Virus record (IMG/VR): IMGVR_UViG_3300030339_001052
Coordinates: 83,146-147,145 of that record
From: a virus
DNA length: 64,000 nucleotides
Strand: one strand, 5' to 3'
Every line of letters begins with the position of its first letter. Within the stretch, counting starts at the first letter, position 1. The notes beneath the pieces are model-generated. The model saw only the letters and a program-made list of their open reading frames with translations. It was not told where the DNA came from and ran no database searches. Made by a program: the position numbers and the translations under genes. Below are positions 1-7,916 of this stretch, piece by piece.

Positions 1-64
1 TAATTTTTTAAAAATAAATGAAAGCCTAAAAAATATTAAACGAAAAGTATGGTAGAAAAAATAT

Positions 65-289
65 ATGAAAGAATCAAATGAAATTTCAAACGCATTAAGT
101 GTATTATGTGAAGCACTTCAAAACGACGAAGGCTATAGAATTGGTTGGGTTGTAAATATTGCAATGGCATATATTGATAACGAACGTTGGTACAAAGAAA
201 AAACTGATAAAGAAGTGTTAGATGATAAAGATAAATTCATAATAGCAAACAATTCAGCAGAATATTTTATTAATAAACTTTGTAAATAA
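65..289 (+). CDS. small hypothetical protein, 74 aa
   Basis: Acidic 74-residue protein with no recognised domain. It is the first complete gene of a tight + strand run (next start 9 nt after its stop). The start is the ATG after an A/T-rich leader without Shine-Dalgarno, as for most genes here. A short overlapping reading frame from 50 (11 codons) is probably not a gene. Function unknown. Confidence 0.7.
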   Translation: MKESNEISNALSVLCEALQNDEGYRIGWVVNIAMAYIDNERWYKEKTDKEVLDDKDKFIIANNSAEYFINKLCK

Positions 290-297
290 ATAATAAT

Positions 298-615
298 ATG
301 AAAAAAGTGACATTTGAAGAATATTTATCAGACGATGGTGATATTGAAATAGCAAAAGAATTAATGGTTTTAATACAATTGGATAATGGTTGTGTTAACA
401 GACAAGAAAAAGAAAGTTATCCAGAAAAATGGGTTAAAAAAATAAGTAAATCAGCTGGCTACTTTTTTTATTTATATCCTGAATTTTTGGGTGATACAGC
501 AATATCAGAATTAGCGGGTGATATAAATGAAATTGATTTTATTGATAAATACTCACTTTTGAGCGGAATAGGTCAATTAATGGGAGATTTAGAAGAATAT
601 TTTAATAATTTATAA
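298..615 (+). CDS. hypothetical protein, 105 aa
   Basis: Acidic soluble protein without recognised motif. It sits 8 nt after the previous gene and 2 nt before the next, so it is probably co-transcribed with them. Nothing in the sequence suggests membrane segments or metal binding. Function unknown. Confidence 0.75.
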   Translation: MKKVTFEEYLSDDGDIEIAKELMVLIQLDNGCVNRQEKESYPEKWVKKISKSAGYFFYLYPEFLGDTAISELAGDINEIDFIDKYSLLSGIGQLMGDLEEYFNNL

Positions 616-617
616 AA

Positions 618-959
618 ATGGAAGAAATAAAACCAGGAAAAACAATTATTTTAAACACACATTTGAATACAACGTTTATTGCAAGTGGTGGTGATTTAGG
701 TATTTTAGATTATGATAAATATAAAGGTAAATTTGAATGGGCTGGAGAGTTGTCTATCAGTATTAATAAAAAAGAAGAGTTATCAGATTTTTTAGATTGG
801 GTACATAACAACTGGTATATTCCGTTTGGAAGTGATGGTCAGTGGAAATTGGATGTGGATAATGAAGAATATACGTTACCAATCCCTCCCGATGGTTTGA
901 ATTGTTTTGATTCTGATTATATTGCTTCAAGATATTTAAATGGGGAGGGTATGTCGTAA
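618..959 (+). CDS. hypothetical protein, 113 aa
   Basis: Soluble protein rich in aromatic and acidic residues. Its TAA stop overlaps the next start codon by one base (TAATG at 957-961), which indicates translational coupling. No family recognised. Confidence 0.75.
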   Translation: MEEIKPGKTIILNTHLNTTFIASGGDLGILDYDKYKGKFEWAGELSISINKKEELSDFLDWVHNNWYIPFGSDGQWKLDVDNEEYTLPIPPDGLNCFDSDYIASRYLNGEGMS

Positions 960-1369
960 TGAAAGAAATAATAGGTGGAAATTTAGACTTAACATTTAAA
1001 ATACTGGGAATTGAAGCCAGCAAAACTCACAATGGTGGTTATTACCAAGTATGGGAATTAGAAGATATCGAATATAATAAGTTAGAAGCGTTAGATGATC
1101 AAATCTGGGAAGGCAATTGGGGCTGGTGGAGATATAGCGAAGGGTCAAATATAGGATCAGTCAATAAACGATTTTCTATTAATGGGCACTGGATTTATGC
1201 TTGGAAAGGAGCTAATATTATTAATAAATATAGTAATTTAATTGAATATATAAACACCGAATTGGACCTATCATCTGAAAGGAATATTTGTGCTCTAACA
1301 GTAGACTTAGCCCAACAAAACAGAGTAACTTTAAGTGAATTATTTAATAAATACCAATCAATAAATTAA
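959..1369 (+). CDS. hypothetical protein, 136 aa
   Basis: Tryptophan-rich in its first half (WEGNWGWWRYSE near residues 51-62), with no recognised domain. It is coupled to the upstream gene through a one-base stop/start overlap. It is part of the same small-gene operon of unknown role. Confidence 0.75.
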   Translation: MKEIIGGNLDLTFKILGIEASKTHNGGYYQVWELEDIEYNKLEALDDQIWEGNWGWWRYSEGSNIGSVNKRFSINGHWIYAWKGANIINKYSNLIEYINTELDLSSERNICALTVDLAQQNRVTLSELFNKYQSIN

Positions 1370-1376
1370 ATAAAAA

Positions 1377-1763
1377 ATGAAAACAATAGAATTAGAGGAT
1401 GTATCTAAATTATTAGATAAAGAATGGCTATCAGAAAATATAGAATTATTTGCTACCAATCGTTCACCAACACATATAAAATTATTAAAAAGTAATAAAT
1501 GGTACTGTTTTGATGAACAAAAATTTAATATTGAAGAATTAATATTTAATGAGGTTGAAATATATTCCTATAGAATTTGTGATAATTTAGATTATATATT
1601 TTCAAATGACGGAAATGTTATAGATAATGGGTTTCCAGTCTTTGCACCTACGATTACAGAATTAAAGACAAAATTATTAATTGATATTAGAAATAGAATT
1701 GATGAGATTGATATTGAGAAAAAAGAGTTACTAAACAGAACTGAAGACATTTGCGAATTATGA
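1377..1763 (+). CDS. hypothetical protein, 128 aa
   Basis: Acidic protein ending in a charged helical segment (about residues 100-128) that could form a short coiled coil. The stop overlaps the start of the next gene as ATGA at 1760-1763. No family recognised. Confidence 0.75.
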   Translation: MKTIELEDVSKLLDKEWLSENIELFATNRSPTHIKLLKSNKWYCFDEQKFNIEELIFNEVEIYSYRICDNLDYIFSNDGNVIDNGFPVFAPTITELKTKLLIDIRNRIDEIDIEKKELLNRTEDICEL

Positions 1764-2125
1764 TCGTATATTTAGATAAAAAAGGGTTATTATCGCTAGT
1801 TAAAGGTACTGAACCACATTATGGAGCTTTCGAACACCCATTAATTAAAAAATATGGTACTTATGTTGGTGGGATTGGTGATCATTGGGAGTGGTATTTT
1901 AGTCAGCTAATTGAAGCAACTGAGGCTGAACTATATGAAATGTATACAATATGTCAAGCTGGGATGGTTAATATACAACGAGAAATAATAGAAGATGAGT
2001 TTCCGATCACAACAGAACAAATGGATAATATGCCAGAATTTAAGTTTATGGAAGATAGATTAGGTTGGGAAATGGCTACATCAATTAATAACCATGTAAT
2101 GGGTAATTTATTAAAACTAAAATAA
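1760..2125 (+). CDS. hypothetical protein, 121 aa
   Basis: The ATG at 1760 is chosen over a TTG at 1751 because it makes the ATGA stop/start overlap typical of this genome. Soluble protein; no domain recognised. Last gene before the helix-turn-helix/phosphoesterase gene. Confidence 0.72.
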   Translation: MIVYLDKKGLLSLVKGTEPHYGAFEHPLIKKYGTYVGGIGDHWEWYFSQLIEATEAELYEMYTICQAGMVNIQREIIEDEFPITTEQMDNMPEFKFMEDRLGWEMATSINNHVMGNLLKLK

Positions 2126-2148
2126 AGAAGTTAAAAACAAAATTAAGA

Positions 2149-3714
2149 ATGAAATTTAAGAAATTAACAGAAGAGGATAAGGAATATATTGCAAGTGTTT
2201 ATAAGAATAAAGATCTTAGTTGGGACGATAGAATGGTTGATCTTTGTAATAAATTTTCAATTTCAGAAAGACAATTACGTAGGTGGTGTAGTGAAAAACT
2301 TGGTTTGAAAGAAAGAGTGGAAGGAACTGTTTCAACAGAACAATTAGAAGTAGCCAAAACGAAGGAATTAAATAGCGATAAAAAATTCTTTTTAATTACA
2401 GCCGTACAAAATGCCAGTAAGATTAATTTAAGTTTTTGGAATAATTTAAAAACATACGCTGAATATTTAGATGCGCAGATACTTGTAATTCCATACACAT
2501 ATCATAACCCAACAAACCCATTGGTGATTAAAGAAGATGGTGATATGTGGTGGCCAAAAGAAGTTGAAGACTACTTAACATTAAATAGGCACAATATAAA
2601 TGAAAATTTCTCAATACTTTCAGATGTTGTTATTTCACCAACAGCAATTATGCCATTAACCAATTTGGAAAGTATGACAGGAGAACACTCGTGTTGTGTT
2701 GCAAGCCCAAGGATACATATGAAAAGTTTGCCAGTATTTGGTGATAGGCCAAAGTTAATGTTCACAACAGGTACTTTATCAAAACCTAATTTCACAAAAA
2801 CAAAAATTGGAAAAATTTCAGAATTCCATTCAACGTATGGTGCATTATTAATTGAAAAAGATGGTAAAGAATTTTATGCGAGACAAATAACTGGAAAAGA
2901 TAATGGTTCATTCAATGATTTATGGTATCACGTAGATAATGAAAATATTTCAAGAAATAAAAGTGTGCCAGCATTAATAAAAGGGGATACGCATTATCCA
3001 TTTGTAGATAAAAATGTTCACAGAATGGGATTTGAAGATTTAGTACCAAAATTAAACCCAAATGAAATATTTTTACATGATTTAATAGATTTTAGATCAA
3101 TTAACCATCATGAAGCCAATAATTTCGTTAAAGTTTTTAGAAATCAGGAAGATGGATTAGGATCAGTCGAAAAAGAAATTGAAGGTGCAATGCAGTTTTT
3201 AGAAAAAATCAAACATTTAAATATTCGAATTGTAAACTCAAATCATGATCGTTTTTTAGAATCATTTATTATTGATAGTGATATTAAAAAAGCTGGTATG
3301 AACACACTACAATATTTAGAATATGCAAAAGTCTTATTAGAAGATAAAGCACCAAAAGGACTGTTAGCTTATATTATCGAAAAAAGATTTCCAGAAATTA
3401 AATGTTTTGGTAGAGATGATAGTTATATTGTTAAAGGAGTGGAACTTGCTTGTCATGGATCTGATGGGATTGGAGGTTCACGAGGCAACGCCAAACAATT
3501 TAAATCGCTAAATATAAAGGTTATTACAGCACATGGACATAATGCACTTAGATATGATGGTAGTGCCCAGGTGGGGTGTAATTGTGATAAACGATTAGGA
3601 TATAACCACTCAGCAAGCGCTTGGGTTCATAGTGATATTATTTTACATAACGATGGAAAATTTCAACATATTTTTTATTTGGGACCAAATTCTGAATATA
3701 CAATATTAAAATAA
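2149..3714 (+). CDS. helix-turn-helix + calcineurin-like metallophosphoesterase fusion
   Basis: 521 aa. Residues about 8-52 look like a helix-turn-helix (ending SERQLRRWCSEKLGL), suggesting DNA binding. The C-terminal half carries calcineurin-like metallophosphoesterase motifs in order: GDTHYP (about 281), HDLIDFRS in the position of GDxxDR, NSNHDRFL for GNHD, then HGSDG and AHGHN for the two late metal-binding histidines. The usual GD of the second block is HD here, so metal use may differ. Known family members hydrolyse phosphodiesters or monoesters with two metals. The substrate cannot be read from sequence. The gene ends at a bidirectional terminator shared with the convergent nuclease gene. 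Coupling of DNA binding and phosphoesterase activity is inference. Confidence 0.8.
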   Translation: MKFKKLTEEDKEYIASVYKNKDLSWDDRMVDLCNKFSISERQLRRWCSEKLGLKERVEGTVSTEQLEVAKTKELNSDKKFFLITAVQNASKINLSFWNNLKTYAEYLDAQILVIPYTYHNPTNPLVIKEDGDMWWPKEVEDYLTLNRHNINENFSILSDVVISPTAIMPLTNLESMTGEHSCCVASPRIHMKSLPVFGDRPKLMFTTGTLSKPNFTKTKIGKISEFHSTYGALLIEKDGKEFYARQITGKDNGSFNDLWYHVDNENISRNKSVPALIKGDTHYPFVDKNVHRMGFEDLVPKLNPNEIFLHDLIDFRSINHHEANNFVKVFRNQEDGLGSVEKEIEGAMQFLEKIKHLNIRIVNSNHDRFLESFIIDSDIKKAGMNTLQYLEYAKVLLEDKAPKGLLAYIIEKRFPEIKCFGRDDSYIVKGVELACHGSDGIGGSRGNAKQFKSLNIKVITAHGHNALRYDGSAQVGCNCDKRLGYNHSASAWVHSDIILHNDGKFQHIFYLGPNSEYTILK

Positions 3715-3723
3715 TTTAAAATA

Positions 3724-3754
3724 AAAAAAGGAGAACTAAACACTCTCCTTTTTT
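3724..3754. terminator. bidirectional intrinsic terminator
   Basis: Perfect 11-bp stem, AAAAAAGGAGA (3724-3734) with TCTCCTTTTTT (3744-3754), 9-nt loop. A- and T-tracts flank both sides, so it can act for the + gene ending at 3714 and the - gene ending at 3736. Confidence 0.85.
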
Positions 3755-4839
3755 ATTATACCAAATTCAAACAACTTTTCTTCTATATTTTCATCAAATT
3801 TAATGATAAGTAAAGGTATTTTGTTATCCTTACAGTAATTAATTTTTATTTTATCTCTTATTTGTTGAGATTCAAATCCTTTACTACCATTAAATATTAA
3901 TACTGGTATATAATGTTGTTCTCCATTATATTCAATACAAGTATTTAACGATGGTATATAAAAATCAAATGGTAACGGATTAATATTTCGACAATCGCTA
4001 AATCTATACTCTAAAATATATTCAATATTTTCTTTATCAAGCAAATTTTTAATTTCTATTGCGTTTCTCGAAAACTTACATTTTGGACACCCCTTACCAG
4101 AAAGATGTCCATGTGGTGTTTGCATAAACATACCATGACTTTCATTTGGGCAAATAATTGGTATTTTTATCTTTGCATTTGTGTAATTAACTAAGGTGTA
4201 ATCATATCTATAATTATGTTTCAAATTTGCTTTTTCAATAAACTCTTCAGTTGTATAGTTATTAGTTCCAGCACATTCAATACAGCCATATTTTAAATGA
4301 TTACTTGGAGTCTGACTAAACATACCGTGTTCTGGACAAATAATATTAACTTTTTCTTTGTTATTCTTATAATTGGTTAAAGAATAATCGTATTTAAAAT
4401 TATGCTTAATATTTGATTCAAAAATGAATTGTTCTGTCGTTTTTCTAATATTTCCCCCACAAACTGGACATCCCTTACCAGAAAGATGGTCAAGTGGTCT
4501 CTGTGAAAAAATACCATGACTAATTATAGGACAACAAATGTTAAGTTTAGTCTCAGAATCAATATAAATTGTTGGAGAATAATCATATTTATAATTATGC
4601 TTAATATTAGATATTTCTATAAACTCTTCTGTCGTTCTATAATATCCCAAGCATCTTGGACATCCAGAACCCTTGTTAATATGTAAGTAAGGCTTTTGCT
4701 CAAATATTCCATGTTTTGGGCAAATTATTTTTACTGGCGTATCGCAATTTAAATATTCAACTAAAGAATAATCATATTTATTTCCGTGTTTAAGTTTTGC
4801 TTTTATAATAAAATCACTTATATTTGAAGCTTTTCCCAT
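3736..4839 (-). CDS. zinc-repeat nuclease, probable EDxHD/Vsr-like homing endonuclease (cassette 1)
   Basis: 367 aa. Four repeats of about 60 residues fill residues 10-255; each starts like KHGNKYDYSLVEY, continues with CPxHGxFxQxPxxHL and ends GCPxC, the pattern of zinc-binding treble-clef/ribbon DNA-binding repeats. The last 100 residues hold a PD-(D/E)XK-type core: LPFDFYIPS, then IEYNGEQHY and a late QIRDKIKINYCKDN helix, as in Vsr-like (EDxHD) homing endonucleases. The likely role is a site-specific nuclease that promotes its own spread. It lies on the opposite strand to its neighbours, 9 nt after a small ribbon-helix-helix gene. The same two-gene order recurs at 22.0-23.7 and 36.3-37.7 kb. 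Confidence 0.82.
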   Translation of the reverse strand: MGKASNISDFIIKAKLKHGNKYDYSLVEYLNCDTPVKIICPKHGIFEQKPYLHINKGSGCPRCLGYYRTTEEFIEISNIKHNYKYDYSPTIYIDSETKLNICCPIISHGIFSQRPLDHLSGKGCPVCGGNIRKTTEQFIFESNIKHNFKYDYSLTNYKNNKEKVNIICPEHGMFSQTPSNHLKYGCIECAGTNNYTTEEFIEKANLKHNYRYDYTLVNYTNAKIKIPIICPNESHGMFMQTPHGHLSGKGCPKCKFSRNAIEIKNLLDKENIEYILEYRFSDCRNINPLPFDFYIPSLNTCIEYNGEQHYIPVLIFNGSKGFESQQIRDKIKINYCKDNKIPLLIIKFDENIEEKLFEFGIIKKESV

Positions 4840-4848
4840 CCTTTAAAC

Positions 4849-4989
4849 CTATTTACTTTTTTCTATTTCTTTAACCAAATAATTTCTAATATTTTGGCTT
4901 AGATTAACGCCATTTTCCTTACACCATTTACGGATTGAAAGATATAGCTCTTCATCAATTCTAACTAAAATTGTTTTTTCTTTATTCAT
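4849..4989 (-). CDS. small ribbon-helix-helix-like protein (cassette 1)
   Basis: 46 aa starting at the ATG 4987-4989 and ending with TAG 4849-4851. A beta strand (KTILVRIDEELY) is followed by two helices (LSIRKWCKENG, LSQNIRNYLVKEI), the ribbon-helix-helix (Arc/CopG-like) plan. Probable dimeric DNA binder, possibly an autorepressor of the nuclease gene that starts 9 nt downstream. Cassettes 2 and 3 carry equivalents of 49 and 59 aa. Fold assignment is by pattern only. Confidence 0.68.
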   Translation of the reverse strand: MNKEKTILVRIDEELYLSIRKWCKENGVNLSQNIRNYLVKEIEKSK

Positions 4990-5006
4990 TTGTTTTTATT
5001 GTTTAT

Positions 5007-5014
5007 TATAAATA
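5007..5014 (-). promoter_or_regulatory. TATTTATA motif (class II promoter candidate)
   Basis: On the - strand reads TATATTTATAATAAAC, 18 nt before the start at 4989. One of seven sites matching ACTATTTATANTAAAA loosely. Confidence 0.4.
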
Positions 5015-5096
5015 TATACAATTTTAGTTTTTGACCAGTTTTTAAAAAATTATTTTCATTTATTTTTTATTTAATATAATTTAACACAAGTAAAAC

Positions 5097-5126
5097 TTGT
5101 TTTTTATAAATATTATTCGTATATTT
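5097..5126 (+). promoter_or_regulatory. Bacteroidota-type promoter
   Basis: CTTGTTTT (TTG at 5097-5099) and TATATTTG (5119-5126), 22 nt apart, 30 nt before the ATG at 5156. Matches the Bacteroidota TTTG / TAnnTTTG promoter. Confidence 0.75.
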
Positions 5127-5155
5127 GTTTTGAAAGATTAAAATTATTTATAACT

Positions 5156-5548
5156 ATGGAAAAATTAGAAGAAGTCATTGGTTTAGAGCAATATAATAGA
5201 TTGAATAAAGGTATTCAAAATTTATTAAATATTAAAACAGAAAATTATAATTCCGTCCTATTATCCCTTGATAATAAAGAATCTGATACAGTATATTTTG
5301 TTAATCACGATTCATTCCCATCCTTTGAGCTGGACATTGAAACAAAACAAATAACAGATGAGACAATTGGTTATTTTCCAACAGGTTTAGGTTATTATAA
5401 CCCTATCAAAATATTCAGCCCAATAGCTACCAATGAAAATTTTGAAAGATTATTAATGGTTTCAAATGAATATATTTTCGAATTAACAGATGTGTTAATT
5501 TCAAAAGAAAATAAAAACCTAACATTTTCATCATCAAAAATTTTATAA
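5156..5548 (+). CDS. hypothetical protein, 130 aa (paralogue of 5851-6255)
   Basis: Soluble acidic protein, first gene behind the promoter at 5097-5126. Its plan (an N-terminal EK/DLE helix, VYFVNHDSFPSF, YYNPIKIFSPI, then EYIFELTDV near the end) matches that of the protein at 5851-6255, so the two look like tandem duplicates. No known family. Stop and next start overlap by one base (TAATG). Confidence 0.75.
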   Translation: MEKLEEVIGLEQYNRLNKGIQNLLNIKTENYNSVLLSLDNKESDTVYFVNHDSFPSFELDIETKQITDETIGYFPTGLGYYNPIKIFSPIATNENFERLLMVSNEYIFELTDVLISKENKNLTFSSSKIL

Positions 5549-5817
5549 TGAAAACATTCAATAAAGAGACAGTTATATTAGTCATTTATGTTGATATCAG
5601 TATGCTTGATGCTTTTGATATTCCAGAATATATGGGCTCCGTTTTAAAATATACGAAATTGGGTGGTAATATCATTCAACACATCATACCAATTTATGGT
5701 GAATCCCGTATAGAGTGTGTTTATCCTAAATTTATAGTTTCAGAAGATGAATTTAATAGAGTAAACGATGAAATCAAATTAATTGAAGAAAATTTATTAA
5801 ACATAATAAAAAAATAG
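5548..5817 (+). CDS. hypothetical protein, 89 aa
   Basis: Lies between two paralogous genes and is coupled to the first by a one-base overlap. The sequence begins with a hydrophobic beta-like segment (VILVIYVDISML) and ends in a charged helix. No recognised family. Confidence 0.7.
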   Translation: MKTFNKETVILVIYVDISMLDAFDIPEYMGSVLKYTKLGGNIIQHIIPIYGESRIECVYPKFIVSEDEFNRVNDEIKLIEENLLNIIKK

Positions 5818-5850
5818 TTCCGAACAAATAAATAATTAAAAAAATTACAA

Positions 5851-6255
5851 ATGAAAGATTTAGAAAAGATTTTTGGCTCAGAACGATTTGGGATTATTAA
5901 AAATTTAGTTATCAACCCATTGGAGGTTACAATTTTTAATTCGGTTATTTTCAAAAAAGATGAAAATGATAATAATCCAATTTATATTACACACACGAAT
6001 TTACCAGCCATCATTGAAGATGAGAGTGAATTAATTTCGCCATTATCGATAGAGGAAGCTGAAGATAGTTATATTATTGGTGATTACCTCTGGGACCCAA
6101 TTGACTACAGTAGTATTATCTTTTCAAATTTAATACCAACTGATGTGTTAGGTGATATTATTCTTTTAACAAAAAAACAAGTATTCGAATTAACAAATGT
6201 GTCGTTGGATGATGATAGGTTATTTTACGATGAAGCTATTGAATTAAACAATTAA
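5851..6255 (+). CDS. hypothetical protein, 134 aa (paralogue of 5156-5548)
   Basis: Shares segment order with the protein at 5156-5548: IYITHTNLPAI, a DPIDYSSI block and KQVFELTNV near the C-terminus. The similarity is low but collinear, so an old tandem duplication is inferred. Function unknown. Confidence 0.72.
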   Translation: MKDLEKIFGSERFGIIKNLVINPLEVTIFNSVIFKKDENDNNPIYITHTNLPAIIEDESELISPLSIEEAEDSYIIGDYLWDPIDYSSIIFSNLIPTDVLGDIILLTKKQVFELTNVSLDDDRLFYDEAIELNN

Positions 6256-6274
6256 ATAATAAATAAATACAAAT

Positions 6275-6592
6275 ATGGAAAAAGATTTTGATAGACAAAA
6301 AGTACGTACAAAAAATGAGCCTAATTTAGAACTTGCGGATAATACCTTATTGGGGGATTTCATTTGTAAACTATCAACGGCTGTAAATAAAAATTGTAGT
6401 CTATCCACAGACATAGAAGGCATTGTCGGCCTAATTGCCCCAATGGATGAGAGTGAAATAACAATACATGATAAAATTGATGATTATTATGTCATAAATA
6501 GATTAAATGATTTATTATTTATTATTGAATCAGCGAATAGAACACTTGATAACACATTAAATACATTACATAAGATAGTACCAAACAAATAA
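6275..6592 (+). CDS. hypothetical protein, 105 aa
   Basis: Soluble, mostly helical by composition, with no recognised motif. It is the fourth gene of the unit that starts at the promoter near 5.1 kb. Confidence 0.7.
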   Translation: MEKDFDRQKVRTKNEPNLELADNTLLGDFICKLSTAVNKNCSLSTDIEGIVGLIAPMDESEITIHDKIDDYYVINRLNDLLFIIESANRTLDNTLNTLHKIVPNK

Positions 6593-6604
6593 ATATATAG
6601 TAAA

Positions 6605-6898
6605 ATGAGTTTAAACCCAAATTATATTTATACAACCACAAAATCGAAATCCACAAGTGAATTATTTGAAATTAATGTACCAGAAGGAAAGCAAATTATT
6701 AAAACCGAATTGGAAGATGGGTTGTTAATTACATTTGAAGATATTATTAATAAAAAAGATAGTGAATATATAACTTTTGGAAATGGTAGAATGTATACTA
6801 GAGTTTTCTGGAAAAAAGCGCTTGAAGAATATATAATAAAATTAAAAAATAACCCTAATTATGGGCCAGTGTATCATGTGAGTGGAACATTTCTATAA
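6605..6898 (+). CDS. hypothetical protein, 97 aa
   Basis: Last gene of the 5.1-6.9 kb unit, followed after 21 nt by a strong hairpin terminator. Contains alternating beta-like segments and no catalytic motif that I can recognise. Confidence 0.72.
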   Translation: MSLNPNYIYTTTKSKSTSELFEINVPEGKQIIKTELEDGLLITFEDIINKKDSEYITFGNGRMYTRVFWKKALEEYIIKLKNNPNYGPVYHVSGTFL

Positions 6899-6919
6899 TT
6901 AATGATTACTAATAAAACT

Positions 6920-6958
6920 AATAATAGCTCATAAAAATAAATCTTATGAGCTATTATT
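6920..6958. terminator. bidirectional intrinsic terminator
   Basis: 15-bp perfect stem (6920-6934 with 6944-6958), 9-nt loop, T-rich downstream on both strands. Separates the convergent genes ending at 6898 (+) and 6984 (-). Confidence 0.85.
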
Positions 6959-6983
6959 ATTTTAATATTTAATTCCAGGATGG

Positions 6984-7322
6984 TTAAACCCCTAAAACGG
7001 CAGCAATTTTATTGATTTCTTCATCAGAGAATTTATAAACGCCTGTACCATCCTGTGTTTTTTTCTGGTGTAACTGCTTAAATGCGTGAGATCTCTTTGC
7101 ATCATCATCAGATTTAAATCCAAGAGCGTTAGACATTACTTGCGTCGCGTTGATTGTATCGTTCTCTAAAGCTTTTTGAATTGATTTATATTTCTTTTCG
7201 TAGTCCTTTGAAACTTCAACATTATCGTTACCTCTTTTTTTCTCATCTTCAGTAATAGCCTGTTTAACTAATTTAGTAATTTTAGCTTCCAATAATTTAA
7301 GTAATTCTGGGTTAGTACTCAT
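6984..7322 (-). CDS. hypothetical protein, 112 aa, with shared N-terminal helix
   Basis: Highly charged, helical protein. Residues 12-25 (KITKLVKQAITED) match the start of the proteins at 53378-53860 (QLTNLVKKIITES) and 44240-45112 (NIAKLVRSGIQEI). A lone monocistronic - gene between + units, preceded by a TATTTATA motif instead of the usual promoter. A late or packaged protein is possible but unproven. Confidence 0.7.
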   Translation of the reverse strand: MSTNPELLKLLEAKITKLVKQAITEDEKKRGNDNVEVSKDYEKKYKSIQKALENDTINATQVMSNALGFKSDDDAKRSHAFKQLHQKKTQDGTGVYKFSDEEINKIAAVLGV

Positions 7323-7338
7323 ATGTTTAGTATTTTAA

Positions 7339-7346
7339 TATAAATA
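7339..7346 (-). promoter_or_regulatory. TATTTATA motif (class II promoter candidate)
   Basis: - strand reads ACTATTTATATTAAAA, 17 nt before the start at 7322; the identical 16-mer occurs before the gene at 53860. Confidence 0.5.
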
Positions 7347-7436
7347 GTTTAATTATTAAAAAAAATAAATAATTGTATGAAATATTTTTAGTTCAGCATT
7401 CAGGTTAAATAAAATCGTTATTTTTATGTTTAGAAC

Positions 7437-7467
7437 TTGCTTTTCTCACATTTTATCGGTACATTTG
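7437..7467 (+). promoter_or_regulatory. Bacteroidota-type promoter
   Basis: TTG at 7437-7439 (ACTTGCTTTT) and TACATTTG at 7460-7467, first bases 23 nt apart, 24 nt before the ATG at 7491. Drives the ClpC-like operon. Confidence 0.8.
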
Positions 7468-7490
7468 TTTTGAGACGATTAAAATAAATA

Positions 7491-7913
7491 ATGGAAAAAT
7501 TTGAAATGGTTCAATTCCCAATAATAAAGAAAATATCAGCAAAATTATTATCAGATGAAATCACATCTTTAAAACCAATGTCACTTGAAGAAGCAGCCAA
7601 AGGAAGAGAAATTAAACAATATGATAATAGTTATAATAGTATAGACGAAATAAAAGATTTTATTATCAAAAAAGTTGTTGAATATAAAGGGTTAAATATA
7701 GATTGGGTAGACTACAAAACATATCATTCATTACCTTTTAATTTAGATAAGAATATTTATTATATTGATAGGATTGGTAGCCTGGGTATTACTTGTTATA
7801 AACCAACAGAACACATTTTAGACCACCCCTATGGTATTGAGATTTGTACTTTAGACCCAAGAATCTGGAGTGAAGATGATATTAAAAAGGTGATCACAGA
7901 ATTAAAAAATTAA
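7491..7913 (+). CDS. hypothetical protein upstream of Clp ATPase, 140 aa
   Basis: Soluble 140-residue protein ending 3 nt before the ClpC-like gene and sharing its promoter. No domain recognised. Position makes an accessory or substrate-delivery role for the Clp protein conceivable, but nothing in the sequence shows it. Confidence 0.72.
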   Translation: MEKFEMVQFPIIKKISAKLLSDEITSLKPMSLEEAAKGREIKQYDNSYNSIDEIKDFIIKKVVEYKGLNIDWVDYKTYHSLPFNLDKNIYYIDRIGSLGITCYKPTEHILDHPYGIEICTLDPRIWSEDDIKKVITELKN

Positions 7914-7916
7914 ATA

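Noticed and set aside
5719-5960. Opposite-strand open frames overlapping clear genes (for example in the 5.7-6.0, 28.1-28.4 and 33.9-34.2 kb areas)
   Set aside because: They lie entirely within well-supported genes, have poor composition and no coupling to neighbours.
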